From Rhodosorus marinus (Eukaryota > Rhodophyta > Stylonematophyceae > Stylonematales > Stylonemataceae), in the NCBI GenBank assembly GCA_029953675.1, contig JAMWBK010000004.1:372001-436000 (forward strand): a stretch of 64,000 bases of DNA, read 5' to 3'. How positions within the stretch are numbered: the first letter of the stretch is position 1; each line of letters begins with the position of its first letter. Positions 11,605-23,831 of the stretch are shown here, in pieces. Made by a program: the position numbers and the translations under genes. The notes beneath the pieces were generated by a model that was not told where the DNA came from, did not search any database, and saw only the letters and a program-made list of their open reading frames with translations.

Positions 11605-13715
11605 ATGATGGAAGCAACACGAGATCATGGCGATGAATCGAAACGAAAGACTGGTTCTAGCGACACTGGAGAACTGGAAGAAGCGTCGATGAGGAAAGAC
11701 CAAAGTCAAGGGGCAGACTCGGGAGGGGGAGGCGGGGCGCAACAAGAGGATCTACCCTCACCTTCTGTTCCACTGAATGGAGCAGAGAGTAGAGAAGCCA
11801 AGGCCAATGGTAAAAATTTATCAAGAACAGGGAGTTCAGATCAGCTGGACTGGATACAGCAGTCGGTTCAATCTCGTGTATTTTTCCTGTCCACAGAACA
11901 ACAAGCTACATGCTCCGAGCAAAAGGCCATTGAAATTTCAGCGGGTGCGAAGATTGCAGAAGCAGGAGGTACGTCAGTTCGTGAAACAAGAGAACAGATC
12001 TCTACAATATAAAAGTCCAATAACGCTCTGGGGTCTCGACTTGCGCATCCTCATCGCATGCTTCAGAACTGGAAAAAAGCTCTCATTCTGATGCAGACCT
12101 TGAGGGGGTGAATAAGCCATCGCCCGACGACCCACAATCGGAACAGCGTTCGTGATCAAGACCATGAACTTGCTCCGGGTTATCTCGACCAGAACGTTGA
12201 AACCGAATAGATTTTCTTTCGTCGCATGTATAGATGAATCAAAGCAGAGCGCAGGACTTTCGAAGAACGCCCTCAAGAAGCTGAGGAAGAGAGCGCAACT
12301 TCAGGAGCAGAAGAGTCTCAGGAAACAGAGGGAAAAGAGAATAAGGCAAGAGTTTCATGATATGAGAAGAATAGAACGCGAGGTAGCATTTCTAGATCAG
12401 CATTATGACCACAAGTGGAGATCGCTTACGAGGTCAGCTGAAGACTAATGACCTTCGGAAAAAAATTCGTTTCTTCCAGGAACTGCTACAATCTATGACC
12501 GAAGAGGAGCGAGAGACTTACAGAGCCGGAAAGCGGGCACGTTCTTTGGAGTTAAGGGCGAAGGAGAAAGAAAGCATTCAGACTACGAGGAAGATGATCG
12601 CCGAGAGCAAACAAAGAGTCTGCATCGATATGGAGTGGCATTCTCAGCTCACGGAGAAGGAGCTAAACTCACTGTATAAACAGCTTAACTACACGTACTC
12701 TGCAATCAGAAAAGTACTTTTGAGGCACCATTTTCTGACCTTGTAGAGGTCGTGGTTGAATGTTGGCTGACGTAACCACCTCCAAACTTGTTTGTGTACC
12801 TGAAAGGCCGTTGCTGGAGGACGAAAGGGCCTGAAGCTGATTTTTACTGGTGTGGATGCCGCTTTAAAGCAAGACATGGAGCGAAAGGTACGACGACCTG
12901 TATCTGTCAACTAAGAAGCAGTCTATTGCTGGTCGCAAGAAAACAAAGCTCCGCGCTTGATCCGAATGTATTCGAGAACTCGTTCGATGAAGGTTTTCGC
13001 GATCTGCGCTTGCAAACGTCGAACTCCTCGCAGCCTCTGCAGGGTTTGTGTTCGGAATCTAACCTCCTTTTTCGACTTTTGTCCTGGGGTCAGCTTAACG
13101 GTTCCGACAGCTGGCCTGTTGTGTGGAGCGAGGCGACTCTTCTCGACCAATTCAAATGCGAGAAGGATTCACTGGTGTATTTAACTCACGAATCATCAAG
13201 GGTCCTAAAACAACTGTCGGAAGATGAGGTACGCAGTGGAAGACAATTCCTTCAGCCTAAGGCATGAGTCGGCTTTTTCTTCTAAGGCGTCAGTGCGTTT
13301 AGTCGACATCATGTCGACTGAGGTCGATCTGGTACGATTGGCTCTTCAAGGGACTGAACGCGCTAGTTTGAGATTGCGCAGGTGTACATTGTTGGTGGAA
13401 TCGTTGATCGAAATCGCATTAGAGGGGGCACTGCCAGCAAGGCAAAGGAGGTCGGACTACAGACCGCTCGCTTAGAGCTCAGTGAGGAATCCTTGCGTTT
13501 TACTAGCGGAACTACTGTCTTGACAGTGAACCACGTTGTGGAGATTCTTCTGGAAGCCGCTAACGGAGCGGCTTGGCGAGATGCGGTCATGAAGGTTCGA
13601 AAAACGATTTTCAGCTTTCGTTTTGCTGAATGCGCGGCTCATAGATCTGGGGCTCTTCTGTGAACAGGTTCTTCCGGCAAGGAAGGGAGTCATTGACACA
13701 AGCAAGAAGAAATAG
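11605..13715 (+). CDS. tRNA (guanine-9-N1)-methyltransferase (TRM10, SPOUT family)
   Basis: Methylates N1 of purine 9 in tRNAs using S-adenosylmethionine. Nine phase-consistent exons (11605-11809, 11897-11968, 12067-12147, 12234-12382, 12438-12713, 12807-12887, 13094-13228, 13382-13594, 13668-13715) give about 419 aa. The N-terminal part is acidic and low in complexity. It is followed by the basic LSKNALKKLRKRAQ helix typical of TRM10. The SPOUT domain has RVCIDMEWHSQLTEKEL, LKLIFTGVDAAL, VYIVGGIVDRNR, LRFTSGTTVLTVNHVVEILL and a terminal LPARKGV with a lysine tail. GGIVDRN with the nearby NHV.EI is the cofactor-binding core. Introns are 55-206 nt. Cytosolic or nuclear type is more likely than the mitochondrial MRPP1 type. 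Confidence 0.92.
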
Positions 13716-13793
13716 CAACAAGAGTTACTCGTGGGCCATTTACACCGTCAATTTTTCATATCCTAGCTTTTACTTTATTAAAAGAATAATCGG

Positions 13794-13833
13794 AAAGCGG
13801 TTGAGACAGGGATTTTGAGATCTCAACCGCTTT
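13794..13833. repeat. perfect 13-bp fold-back
   Basis: AAAGCGGTTGAGA at 13794-13806 is mirrored exactly by TCTCAACCGCTTT at 13821-13833, with a 14-nt loop. It marks the left edge of the duplicated block that follows and lies in the 3' flank of TRM10. Confidence 0.75.
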
Positions 13834-14375
13834 GCTGTTCGCTTTATCTTCTTCGTTCTCCGGTGATGGCCACGGACCTGGAGGTGTTGAGTATGAGGTC
13901 GCGCTGCCGGTGGTAACGGCAATTTGCTGATGAGGCTGACGCCCCAGTGGTGCAGCGGGTGGCGGATCTAGTGGTCACTGATCTGAGTGCTCGTCGGAGT
14001 GAGTACGTCGACCTTTTCTATCCCTCGTCCCCAGGCTGGCTACCAGATACCTAGCTAGCGTCTGCTCGACGCCGAGGCGCCGCAGCTCGGTCAATGCGGG
14101 CAACTGCAAGGAATCCCCAGTTACACTGCGGCTATGTTGGACTCTACGCTTCAGCGATTCGGCATGTGCCCTACCGGTTTGTTCCACTCATCATCAAGTG
14201 CCTTTGGTTCAGTTGATAGTGTCTTTCGGAACAAAGCAGGGCGGCTTGATAGCCTCTTCACGGAGCTGTCTTTGATCCTCTGTCGTTCCAACGACTGCTT
14301 TGTTGTTGGACGCGTCTAATCAGCATCTTGTTTCTCGCTTCCCAGGGTAGTTAGGCTCTGAATAAACGGATGTAT
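13822..14375 (+). repeat. duplicated repeat block, copy A (long form)
   Basis: The first ~230 bp (13822-14052) recur at 14391-14615 with about 90% identity by eye (shared GGAGGTGTTGAGTATGA, GCTGCCGGTGG and GCTCGTCGGAGTGAGTA). The end (14321-14375, cttgtttctcgcttcccaggg to gaataaacggatg) recurs at 14616-14672. Its middle (about 14235-14300) resembles the SINE-like element at 6.6 kb, so the block is composite. Confidence 0.7.
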
Positions 14376-14390
14376 GTATGTCATTTAAGA

Positions 14391-14672
14391 GCTCACCCGC
14401 TTTGCTATTCCCTCTCTTTGTTCTCCAGTGGTGGGCACGGACCGGGAGGTGTTGAGTATGACGGTCGCGCTGCCGGTGGCAACGGCAATTTGCTGATGAG
14501 GTTGAGGCCCCAGTGGTGCAACGGGTGGCCGATCTAATGGTCACTGATCTGAGCGCTCGTCGGAGTGAGTATATCGACCTTTTCTATCCCTCATCCCCAG
14601 GATGGCTACCAGGTACCTAGCATCTTGTTTCTCGCTTTCCCAAGGTAGTTAAGGCTCGTGAATAAACGGATG
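14391..14672 (+). repeat. duplicated repeat block, copy B (short form)
   Basis: Second copy of the neighbouring block, in the same orientation, lacking about 270 bp of the middle. It joins the GGTGTTGAG part directly to the GAATAAACGGATG tail. It lies 5' of the PRXL2-type gene. Confidence 0.7.
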
Positions 14673-14689
14673 ATGAAATCTGAGAGGAA

Positions 14690-15056
14690 TTTGGTAGGAA
14701 TTTTGAGGGGGAACTTCGGAGGAATTTCGGGGAGAAGGAATGGGCAAAATGTAACCGCTACAATTAGGAAGAAGAGGGTGACATTCTCTTTTAGCTTTTT
14801 TTGATCGAAAGCGATGTTTGCAAAGGGGAATTTTTTTTTTTTGGATTTGGGAAAAAAGTAGACTGGGTGGAAGGCTGGCTTAACAGATTAAAAGATATAG
14901 ATAAATTTTTGGGGAAAACGGGGTTTGGAATGGAGGAATGGAGATACAGTGATGATTGATAAGAGTATATAGTGAGGATGGGGAGAAGGGGAGGGGAAGG
15001 ATAGGATGTGGAAGGAGTGAGTGCGTGGGGAGGACTGTTGATGAGACGTTTTAAAA
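14690..15056 (+). promoter_or_regulatory. purine/G-rich tract upstream of the PRXL2-type gene
   Basis: The + strand, which is the coding strand of the next gene, is dominated by G and A (GGAGGAATTTCGGGGAGAAGG, GGGGAGAAGGGGAGGGG and others). This mirrors the C-rich + strand upstream of minus-strand genes. A promoter or 5' UTR role is inferred. Confidence 0.4.
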
Positions 15057-16057
15057 ATGGAAGGTTATGTGTCGAGTTTTGTGGGAGGAGGGAGTGGTTC
15101 TGCTGATAAGGGGAGGCGGGTAAGGTGTAGCCGATCAAGAGGGAATTGGGTGGCGAAGACTACGGTGTATTCAAGTGGGAGAGGGCCTTCCTTTGCTGAA
15201 ACTGTTGGAGGTGAGTTGTGTTTTGGATGGAGTATTGGCAATGTTACTTCGTTGTTGGAGGTGGATCGTATGGTTAATATTTTTCGGTTGTTGTGACACT
15301 GCAGAGGACACGCCGGTTTATGATGTCAACGGGAATAAACTGGCCTTGACAGATGTCGTATCAGAAGGTGGCAAGACTACTGTGATTTCGTGGTTGAGGC
15401 ACTATGGTTGTTCACTATGGTAGGTTGTGTGAGAACTAGCAAAAGTTGTTCTGGCCTGATGAGCCATTGCAGTAGGGCTAGATGAATGTTCATACCTGCC
15501 AACTGAGATACCTAGTCGGACTGAACATCACCAAATCGAATTCCACTACCGTGGGCTTCAGTCGGAAGCAGGTGGCTGACCTGTCCAGGCTGAGCGATTC
15601 TGGACTGGATGAGCTGAAGAACGTTGACCTCATTGCAATTGGATCTGGAACCGCCGAGCAAGGCGCTGAGTTCTTGAAGGAGGTAAAATTTCCGGGAGAA
15701 GTATACAGCGATCCTCAGAGAAAGTAAGTAGTCGGCTATTCCCCAGGCCCACTAGGCTTTGCTTTTCATCAGAAGCTGAATGTTTCAGCTCAATAATTCA
15801 CCCCCAGGACCTATAAGGCGTTGAACTTTACAAAAGGGGTTCTGAGTACGTTCAACCCGGCCGGACTTGGAAAACTCATGGAATCGTTCTCCTCAGGGAA
15901 TAAGCAAAGATTTGAAGTCATTCCGACCGACCCATTTCAACAAGGCGGATGTTTGGTTGTATCTCCATCCAACGAAGTTGTCCTGCTGCACCGGGACGAT
16001 TTTGCAGGAGATCACGTGGAGGAGAGCAAGCTTCTTCAGGCTTTGAAGAGCGTTTGA
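15057..16057 (+). CDS. peroxiredoxin-like 2 / AhpC-TSA_2 family protein, probably plastid-targeted
   Basis: Thioredoxin-fold antioxidant protein of the PRXL2 group. Exons 15057-15210, 15305-15419, 15562-15723 and 15808-16057 are phase-consistent and give about 226 aa. The motif RHYGCSLCRKQ is made by splicing exon 2 to exon 3 (CSL + CRKQ) and matches the family GC.LC signature. It is followed by LIAIGSG, the family dP...YKAL block (SDPQRKTYKALNF), GGCLVVSP and GDHVEE. The first ~40 residues are rich in Ser, Gly and Arg, as expected for a transit peptide. A nearer acceptor for exon 3 would bring in a stop, which supports the 142-nt intron. Confidence 0.85.
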
Positions 16058-16801
16058 GCTCTATGATATGTATAAAGGGCTTCGGCCAAAGTTGATGGGA
16101 TGTCTCATGGTCTCGCGAAAAGAATGCAGCGGTGTGATATGCTTCTCCACACACTCGTTTGGTTCCACCTTGTCGTTGCTTCCTCGTGGTCCCACGATAC
16201 CTGCCAGACTAGAGCCAGCTGCGGAATCTTACCTGAAAGATTGAGCAACCGCATGCACGAGAAAGCCAAAGCCCTGCCCTCCCCCCTTCCCCTCCGGGAT
16301 GAGCAACTCCTCCTTTTGGACTGGGAAAACCATGCTACTGCCTGGCCACTTCGTTCGCTGTACTCCTCAACCTGTGTAATGGTATATTATTCTCGACTCT
16401 CTCCTTTATAAGATTTTTCGTCTGTCACATGGGACTTGCCCACGATCCAACACTACCGGAAGCGGTCAACTAATAGAATATATATCTTTCTCAAGAAGCA
16501 AATGCTGTGCCATCTTACAAAGAGCTTGCTGAAAGCTCTCCCGTATGGGATGCAAACCATCCCAGCAAAGCAGTCCACACCAGACCGCATGCGAACTGCT
16601 CAGGCTCACAGCAATCGTTTCTAAAGAACTCGCCACAAGACGGCGTGGAAGCAAATCCCTCCGTAATAACTCTGCGATCAACTTCGGTCCCGCGGGATGG
16701 GCGAGGATGTTTCCCTTGTTCCGCGGAGCCTCTCTTCATCTACACATCCTCGCGAATATACACTTTTGACGAATAGCAGGTGGGCTCGTGGACGCATAGG
16801 G
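16058..16801. other. 3' flank between convergent genes
   Basis: Lies between the stops of the PRXL2-type gene (+) and the F-box gene (-). Several short overlapping open frames on both strands (16436-16780) show no family resemblance. No gene is called. Confidence 0.45.
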
Positions 16802-18479
16802 CTAAATATTATTCTGAAACCCGTGAGCACTTGACAACTGCACACCTCCCAGCAAGGACTTGCCCTCGTAGCGTCTATCACGACTGTAGTCGCAAGGTGG
16901 AATGAAGATGTACCGTCGGTGCTGTTCTATGGCCAACCCCGCTCTGAAACAAAAAAACAGAAGCAAGAACGACCCCACGAGCAGTTAGAACGTCCATACG
17001 AGCATCCACTATGAGCTCCTTCGCTATCCCCGTACCTGTCTCGTCTGATCAAGTACTGGATGAATCCTTCAAGACCCTCCTTATCTTCGTCAGTCTCAGG
17101 TTCAAAGTACAATAACGGGGAATTGATGGGGAGCATAGCCAACGTCAAATGCATCAGAGCGAACCTTCTTTCTACTGTCAGCGTGGACGGAAAATTCTGC
17201 AGTTCAAGAAAAAGAGACATAAACCCAGGGGTTGAGATTCATTTATGCCCGGACTGGAGGCTTCCCTTGACGCAAGGACAAGCCAAAAACAACAGTTTCG
17301 CGCGATTTTCTTACGTCTCCAAGTGATTCTCCATCGATTTGGTGAACGATTAGGTTACAGACAAACTTGTTAGTTTTCATCAGCTTGCATCTCCACCATT
17401 TCTTTCGAGCTAACGTGGGGTAGACCTTCCTCCATACGTCTGGGTCTTTCACATCCAGCGTGGGATCAATCAAGCTGTTGCGAAACACAAGGTATTAGTA
17501 CAAAGCTCAACAAGAGGGCTGTCAGTTGACAATCATCAGGGCTAGGCAACTCACTTCCATAGGGCTCGATCTGTCTGTAGCGACCGCCACGGCTGCTGAA
17601 GGCAGAGTTGTCTCCACAGGGAAGGCTTGCTGCCGCACTTGTTCCAATCTTTAGATACTCCTCTGGCAACACTCAAGTCCTTGGCGCTCAAGTAGCGGAA
17701 AACTGTCTCCAGTATGTCATGTACGGCGTACCACTCCACTGCAGTATTCTCGTCCTTGCTGTCGTCACCAGATATTGAAGACGACCTCGAAGGACTATCA
17801 ACTATCGAACTTTCTGTTTCAAACGCGAGCTCGGCTGGATCGGGGAAGAAATGCGGGCGAGGTGAAGGGAGTTTGAAAGTCAGTACTCTTCAAATGATGA
17901 GCAAAAGGAGCCGGTCCAAGACACAAGTTCAAACTTATATGGCCTCACCTTCGCGAGTGCACTTAATCAGCATTGTCCTCAAGGAATCCCTCATGAAGGA
18001 CGCATTTGCGTCGTTCAGCTGTGGTTTTCTTCGCACGTACTCTATGAGTCCTTTGAGCTCCGATTCCATTCTCGGCACTGAGTCTGGCGACCATAGCGGC
18101 TTCGCGAGAACACTCATTTCTTCCTCGGGTCGGTCCGAATTTCTGCAAGTACGAAAATCGCAGCACCGGGGTCAATATAAAGACTAAAAACAAACTCTGG
18201 CGAGGGACTCATGATTCTCTCGGCAAGTTCAAGCCAAGCAGTAAACGCGATGAACTAGGTTATGAAACAAACCGTTCAAAAAGTCATGCCAAAAAAACCA
18301 AGGGCCAATGCAATGGGGGGAAAACAGATTGTTATGAAAACACCAATAAATTCTGTACCAAACGGTGGAGGAGCATACCCAGACCGAGCATCATCTTGAA
18401 TATCTTGAAGCCCATCGTCGCCTTCCATTACCACCCTGCTTCTCTTCCTCGTGCTCCCTTCAGCGACTCCGTGCAACAT
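16802..18479 (-). CDS. F-box protein (unknown substrate)
   Basis: Probable SCF ubiquitin-ligase adaptor. Exons 18479-18379, 18142-17949, 17885-17555, 17474-17315, 17196-17036 and 16943-16802 keep phase throughout and give about 362 aa. The start at 18479 (MLHGVAEGSTRKRSR) is the first ATG in the frame. After a Ser/Asp-rich stretch comes the F-box: VHDILETVFRYLSAKDLSVA, then GVSKDWNK and LWRQLC. The rest (WRRCKLMKTNKFVCNL, FIQYLIRRDR, RRYIFIPPCDYSRDRR) is not a recognised substrate domain such as LRR, WD40 or Kelch. The last intron could be retained, giving an alternative end SERGWP. Confidence 0.75.
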
Positions 18480-18960
18480 GAAGCCTCCACCAAGAAATAA
18501 AACACAACAAACAAGACCCGAACCAAACCAGGATTGCAAGTATCGAGCGATATCAAAAACGTTCAATTCTCACTTCCCGCAAACAAAGCAAACTATCTTC
18601 TCAAAGAAACAACACCCGACCTTTCTCTTCAAAGTCAACCAAACCCAAACAGCTTTGTGTTGGTCCTATGATGGCCACCCCGTCCCACCCCCAAGCACAA
18701 GGCCTCCTCAACACACAATACTCCAACAAAATTAGCAGATGACCATATTCCCTTTACACAAAAATACAAGAACTACAACGCCAAGGCTTTCAAAACCAAG
18801 TCTTCCCACCTCAGCTCTTCCAGTCTCGCTCAAAGCAACATGCTGTAATCCTAACCTATTTCCCCCCTTTCCCCCTCACACCCCCCACCCCCCAGCCCCC
18901 CACTCACCCGATTACCGCACCCTCAGCAATTCGCAATCCCTCTCCCAACTCTAACGGTAT
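18480..18960 (-). promoter_or_regulatory. C/A-rich tract upstream of the F-box gene
   Basis: The + strand is C-rich and nearly G-free over long stretches (for example 18850-18910), so the coding strand of the F-box gene is G-rich. This is the same arrangement as at 4740, 41340, 47260 and 56480. Confidence 0.35.
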
Positions 18961-21066
18961 TCTAAACTCATAACAACCAAGCTCTCCACGTAAGAAAAGA
19001 TGCGCTACCCGCCTCCCAGTAAACAAACCACCCCCCACAACACCCCCTTGCAATCCACCAAACAAAAAGACAAAAAAAATTCCTTCTCACTTTTTAAGTA
19101 GGCTCAAACCGAAAAACACACAACAAACGCAAAAACATAAAACACATAAAACACATGAATTATTAAAATGAATCGGAGGGAAGTGACTTTTTTTTGTTAG
19201 TATGGTAAACCTCTTTAAAGACGATACAAGTTGTCCCTCCCTTTGAAAGGTACACAATTCCCATCACCCAGCCCTACACCTCTCTGTTTCACCCCCCCAA
19301 AAAAGAAGCCAAGGACTTTCTGCTCCAACAGAAGGTCTTTTTTTAGAGTATTTACCATATGAGCAAGTGACCACAACAACGTTTTTAGATCAATATTTAT
19401 TCAAAAAACCTTACTTACTACTTTTCTTCGATCGTTTTTTTGTGGGGAACATGGACTTTTTCCATCTCCAAACGGAAGAGTTGGTTTTGATTGACCAAGT
19501 TAGGAGGAACATGACCTTGCGAAAAGGATACATGAATTATTTTATTTTGGATTCGATTTGAGTTTAGCACAAGGTGTCGTAGCTGAGCCCCTAACTGGCT
19601 ACGACACCTTCTGCTAAACTTCTAAAAACGATCTTCCAGGAGGTCCTCTAAAACGTAAAAATGACGAAATAGCTCATAAAGTATTCATTGGTAAGTATTA
19701 CTATTTCATGTGGCATATCTCCCAGGGGTACGAGTAATTTCAAGACTATCTCCTAGACATGCTTTTGGGCAGCATCTTTCCCTATGTACATCCAAGAGAT
19801 CAAGGGGTATATGAGCGAGTCATTTTTCTGCTAAAGGCAAAAAGTAATTGACCCCAAAGCTTTTTTTGATGTGCACGGCTTCACCTCCCAGGGAATCTTT
19901 TTTTTTGAAATGGATAAATTTCGAGGGGTATTCGAGGTATCCACGATCCAGATAGATTATCACAGGCCCAAAGACGAACGAACGAGTTGGCGAGAAAGAA
20001 ATTGCGAGGACAAAAAAATTAAGGGGTCATGCCGAAGAGGTTTGTCTCAGACAGTGAGTTGGTCTACTAAAGTAGAAATGACGATGGAAGTCACATTTCT
20101 GGCAGACAATAAAATCCGGCTACAGTCCACTGGTCGCCATCCGTTTTCAATCTTTAACATTAAAACCAAACCCCCCTTCTTTGCATGCAGCGTCGTATTG
20201 ATCGTTACTTCTGAACATAAAAACTTAGCCCCTTTCCGGACTCCACACATCGAGATGACGAAATTATTACCCCCCGTCGTGTGCGCATATAATTTCTGGT
20301 TTAAAGTGGTGTCAAGTGCCGCTTTAGTGTCAAACTAACTGCTTTTATCCATCTTCGTTTGTCCAAGCAAAATTTTATTCTTTTTTCGTACACTCTCAAT
20401 GGCTCCGTTTTAGACCGGAGGTTGCTGGGAGGAATGGGACAAGCTCGTTTAGTGGGACACTCACGTTTGGGAGGCTTTGATTGGATTTGTTGGACACTGT
20501 GTGTGATTGGTGTAGGACAGGATTGTTTACTAGTTGAGATTGGTCGGGATCTTTGTTCGAAGATCGAGATGGGCAAACCGTGCGACAAATCTAAACTCAT
20601 AGATTGGTGGAATCCTATATGTCTCTCCATGCCTTAAATTACTAAGCCCTCTAGTCTACTCGCAAACATTTCTCGGAGTCTGTCCACTTCTAGCTGACCG
20701 CTCGTAAGTATGCGGAGACGCTTGCAGAATGCTGGCACGCTTCCATCTGATGGAAATCCGCAGTATTTTTCGCCAGGGCCCATAGCGACAGAGTCCACAA
20801 CACCAGCCAGGAACCATGAGGTAACAAGGCAAGAGGTAGATTCTTGTCTAGCACGGGGGCAATTCAGGAGACTATCCTCTGTCTCGTCGCGTTGTTTCTA
20901 CATCAAGCCTCGCTTCAATGGTAGCGGCACTGGGCCTCCGTCTTTCTGACCTCGGCGCAGACTTGGGCTATTCATCGCAGACAGTGTATTCGCCAACTGC
21001 CGCTGACACCCCTCCTAGTCGAGCATATCAAACACTGATATGAAATCGCGTTTCTCTGTGGTACGT
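18961..21066. other. gene-poor, partly AT-rich region
   Basis: No recognisable gene over 2.1 kb. A 92-codon open frame on + (20359-20637) shows no resemblance to a known family. It contains the fold-back at 19561-19620 and several A/T homopolymer runs. Confidence 0.45.
19561..19620. repeat. 60-nt near-perfect fold-back
   Basis: 19561-19583 (AGTTTAGCACAAGGTGTCGTAGC) and 19598-19620 are reverse complements at 22 of 23 positions, with a 14-nt loop. It sits alone in gene-free DNA. It could be a hairpin RNA, a tiny fold-back transposon or a recombination site. Confidence 0.85.
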
Positions 21067-23831
21067 TCACAGCTTTGAAAGAATACTCTTCGGTGCAGCT
21101 TCGTGACTGAGCAAGCTCCTAGAAGCTGCTTCAGTCGCGAACTTCATGGCATCAATGTCGCTGCAGCCTGTCGCGAGTGCATGGACAACTCCTGCAGCTA
21201 GCACATCCCCGGCACCGGTTGTGTTCACTACCCTCTCAACCTGTCCACGATCAGGGTACTTAGCCTCCGAACAAACGCGTCGTCGCGGACCGGGTTCCAA
21301 GTATAGCCTCACCTTGACAGCAGGGAAGTGAGTAATCCTTGGCTCCATTTTCCTGCACAGGTCAGCTCCTTTGCTGCCTCGCGTAATGACTACTCGACTA
21401 ACTCCCATGTTCTGCAAAACCTCCGCGCCTTCGTGAGGGGAACGAACCCGTCTCCCCGCAGCCGCTGTAGCCATCTCAACCACCTCAGCTTCATTCGGGA
21501 ACATCCACGAAACCGCATTAAGGCAACCGGTTCTTACAATCTGTGCACACGAAGGCGAGGCGGAGATTTGAGAACACATCGAGCTCAGAGGCGCACATTG
21601 GACCGGTAACGCTGGCCGCTATGGCTACGACTCACCCTTGTGCTCTTTGGCACCGATGTCGGTTCGTACATCAACTCCACACCATAATGCAAGCAATGCT
21701 CTGCTACGAGCTTCAGCTCCGAGACCTGCAGATTCGCATCGACGATTGCATACCTAGACATATGAAGCAATATTGCTACTACGTTCAGGACCACTGGCAA
21801 TCTGTCTTCGCAGTCCTCTGACCCCGTCTGTTGTCGTTTGTCGCATACTTAGAGTCGCGCAGAACCGAACCGTCACGAAGTACTGAAAAGAAAGGGCACG
21901 AATCATAAAGTGAAGTATCGACAACGGCAACGTGCATGTCACCGTCCTGGCCGTGTACGGCAACATAAGTGGCTGTTCGAAAACCGGGCTTCCGGATGAC
22001 GTTGCTCGTCGGCAGTCCAATGTGCTTGAGACTTGATACCGCTTCGGAGCCTATAAGATCGTCTCCTACGGCAGTAATAAGATCCACGGGCAACTGGCTG
22101 ATGGCCCCTAGTGCCGCGGCAACGTTCCTCGCAACGCCTCCGAAACTCGTTCGAACCTGGAAAGGACGAAGGTAAAGTATTACAACGAGGGCAACTGTGA
22201 GCACACTCTCGCAAACTTCAACGAGCTCATATTTCGAAGTCCGATTCAAATGTCATGGGCTCGGAGCGTGAGGTACAGCAGAGCGAGGAGATTAAAGTCC
22301 ATAACAAATATCTTACAGTACCAGGATTCGATGTCCCCAGGATCAGTCCGTTCTGCATATCCTCTGGTTGAGTGTATATGTCGAGGACAGTAGCTCCAAT
22401 CACCACTATTCCATCCCGAGCTCTAGGCACCCCGTGGTTTGCACGGGTAGAGCTCCCACCTGCTAGGTTGACGAGTTTAAAGGATTTAGGCACAGGCCTA
22501 CTGAAACGGGAATTTACGTACAGATCGCTGGTCTGCTTCTCAAACGTACAATCGCAATACTCAGCAGCGATGCGCGCAGCCACTGCAGCGTTGTTCTCGA
22601 CAAGCCTTCGATTGGTTGCTAGGGCTTCACCTCCCGTGTACTGGACGACCTTCGAAAGGACGAACGGGGTTATTGCTGCGCCCGCGATCCCGTTCTGTTC
22701 CGCCTCACTAACCGCCCTGTCTATTGCCTGATTGAGTTTCACAGCCTCGGCCTCATACTGTTCCGGTATCTGCGCCACCGAACCAATGGCTGTTAGAATT
22801 AACGGAAAGGCCGCGCATTATGAACTGGCAACATGCTGAGGGGTTATCGATGTTACCGGTACAGCTACGAGAGTTCCTGATGCAAGGCTCAGCCCTCGGG
22901 ATGCGGAAAGTATTCTGGCAACCTCAGCCTCAGATTCGGCAATTCTCGGTGCCCTACTCCCGCTCTTTCTCATGTAGAAGGCAGGAAATTCGTCGGCGGA
23001 CAGCGTAACTACAGATACCCCGAGTGTCTCAAGGCGCTCCAAGGTCTGTTGAATACGATCATTTCTCAACGTGAGACAGTGAGGGACATCCAAAACATTT
23101 GCGTAGGGTGAGCTGCCATACCTTAGGTATGTCCAGGATGCTCTTCACACCAGCAGAGACAACACAAACGGAGCTCCTTGACAACTCGACGAGATCCGCG
23201 GATTCATCAAAAGTATGTTCAGCGCCGCGGTGAACGCCGCCGATGCCTCCAGTCGCAAAGACCTTTATGCCGCTGAGCTCGCAGGCGATCTTCAGAAGTG
23301 TTTTGGTTTTTCGGGAGATATGTAACAAAGGACAACACGGCACTAGAAAATAAGCAGTGGCCAGATCGGGATGCGCTACATCACCCTAGTTAGCAGACAA
23401 GGACGTACAATAGTACCAGCTACGGTAGTTGCCCCATTGCCGCCTGACGAAATGACTGCCGCAATATCTCGTCTTGACACTTTGGCCATGCTCTGACCTT
23501 CCATAGCAAGGAGAGCTAGCTCGTCCTCCTCAAGCCCGATTCTTAGAAATCCGCCGAGAACAGCTACTGTGGCCGGAACTGCTCCATTTGTCCTGAACAC
23601 GAAAGCGGGTTTCATGTCAAAGGACAAGGCTTATCAGGCGTTGCCAACCGATCATGGATCTCACCGAACAATAGACTCCAGCTTCCTGGCGGTGGCCAGG
23701 TTCTCCGGATACGGCATTCCATGAGCAATGATCGTCGACTCCAGCGCGACAACTGGTCGACCATCGCTCAGAGCATTCGCAACTTCAGCCTTGATCCGGA
23801 TTCTATCCTCCAAACTATGATCCACCTCCAT
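21067..23831 (-). CDS. bifunctional pseudouridine-5'-phosphate glycosidase / PfkB-family kinase
   Basis: Pseudouridine salvage: the kinase half phosphorylates pseudouridine and the glycosidase half splits pseudouridine-5'-phosphate to uracil and ribose-5-phosphate. Exons 23831-23665, 23592-23417, 23342-23122, 23045-22857, 22769-22317, 22156-21849, 21753-21636, 21540-21313 and 21240-21067 give about 677 aa in phase. The PsuG part has [68 protein letters not shown] and DEFPAFY. The PfkB part has [35 protein letters not shown] and [13 protein letters not shown]. The frame stays open upstream of the chosen ATG with no other ATG until a stop, so a targeting exon may be missing. The exon 2/3 junction adds an unusual ~14 residues and may be wrong. 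Confidence 0.88.

Noticed and set aside
15420-15481. Nearest acceptors for exon 3 of the PRXL2-type gene
   Set aside because: They lead to an early stop. The acceptor at 15561 restores the GCSLCRKQ motif in phase.
22789-23064. Earlier acceptors for exons 4 and 5 of the pseudouridine gene
   Set aside because: They break frame. Acceptors before TLERLETLG and before IPEQYEAEA keep phase and match the family.
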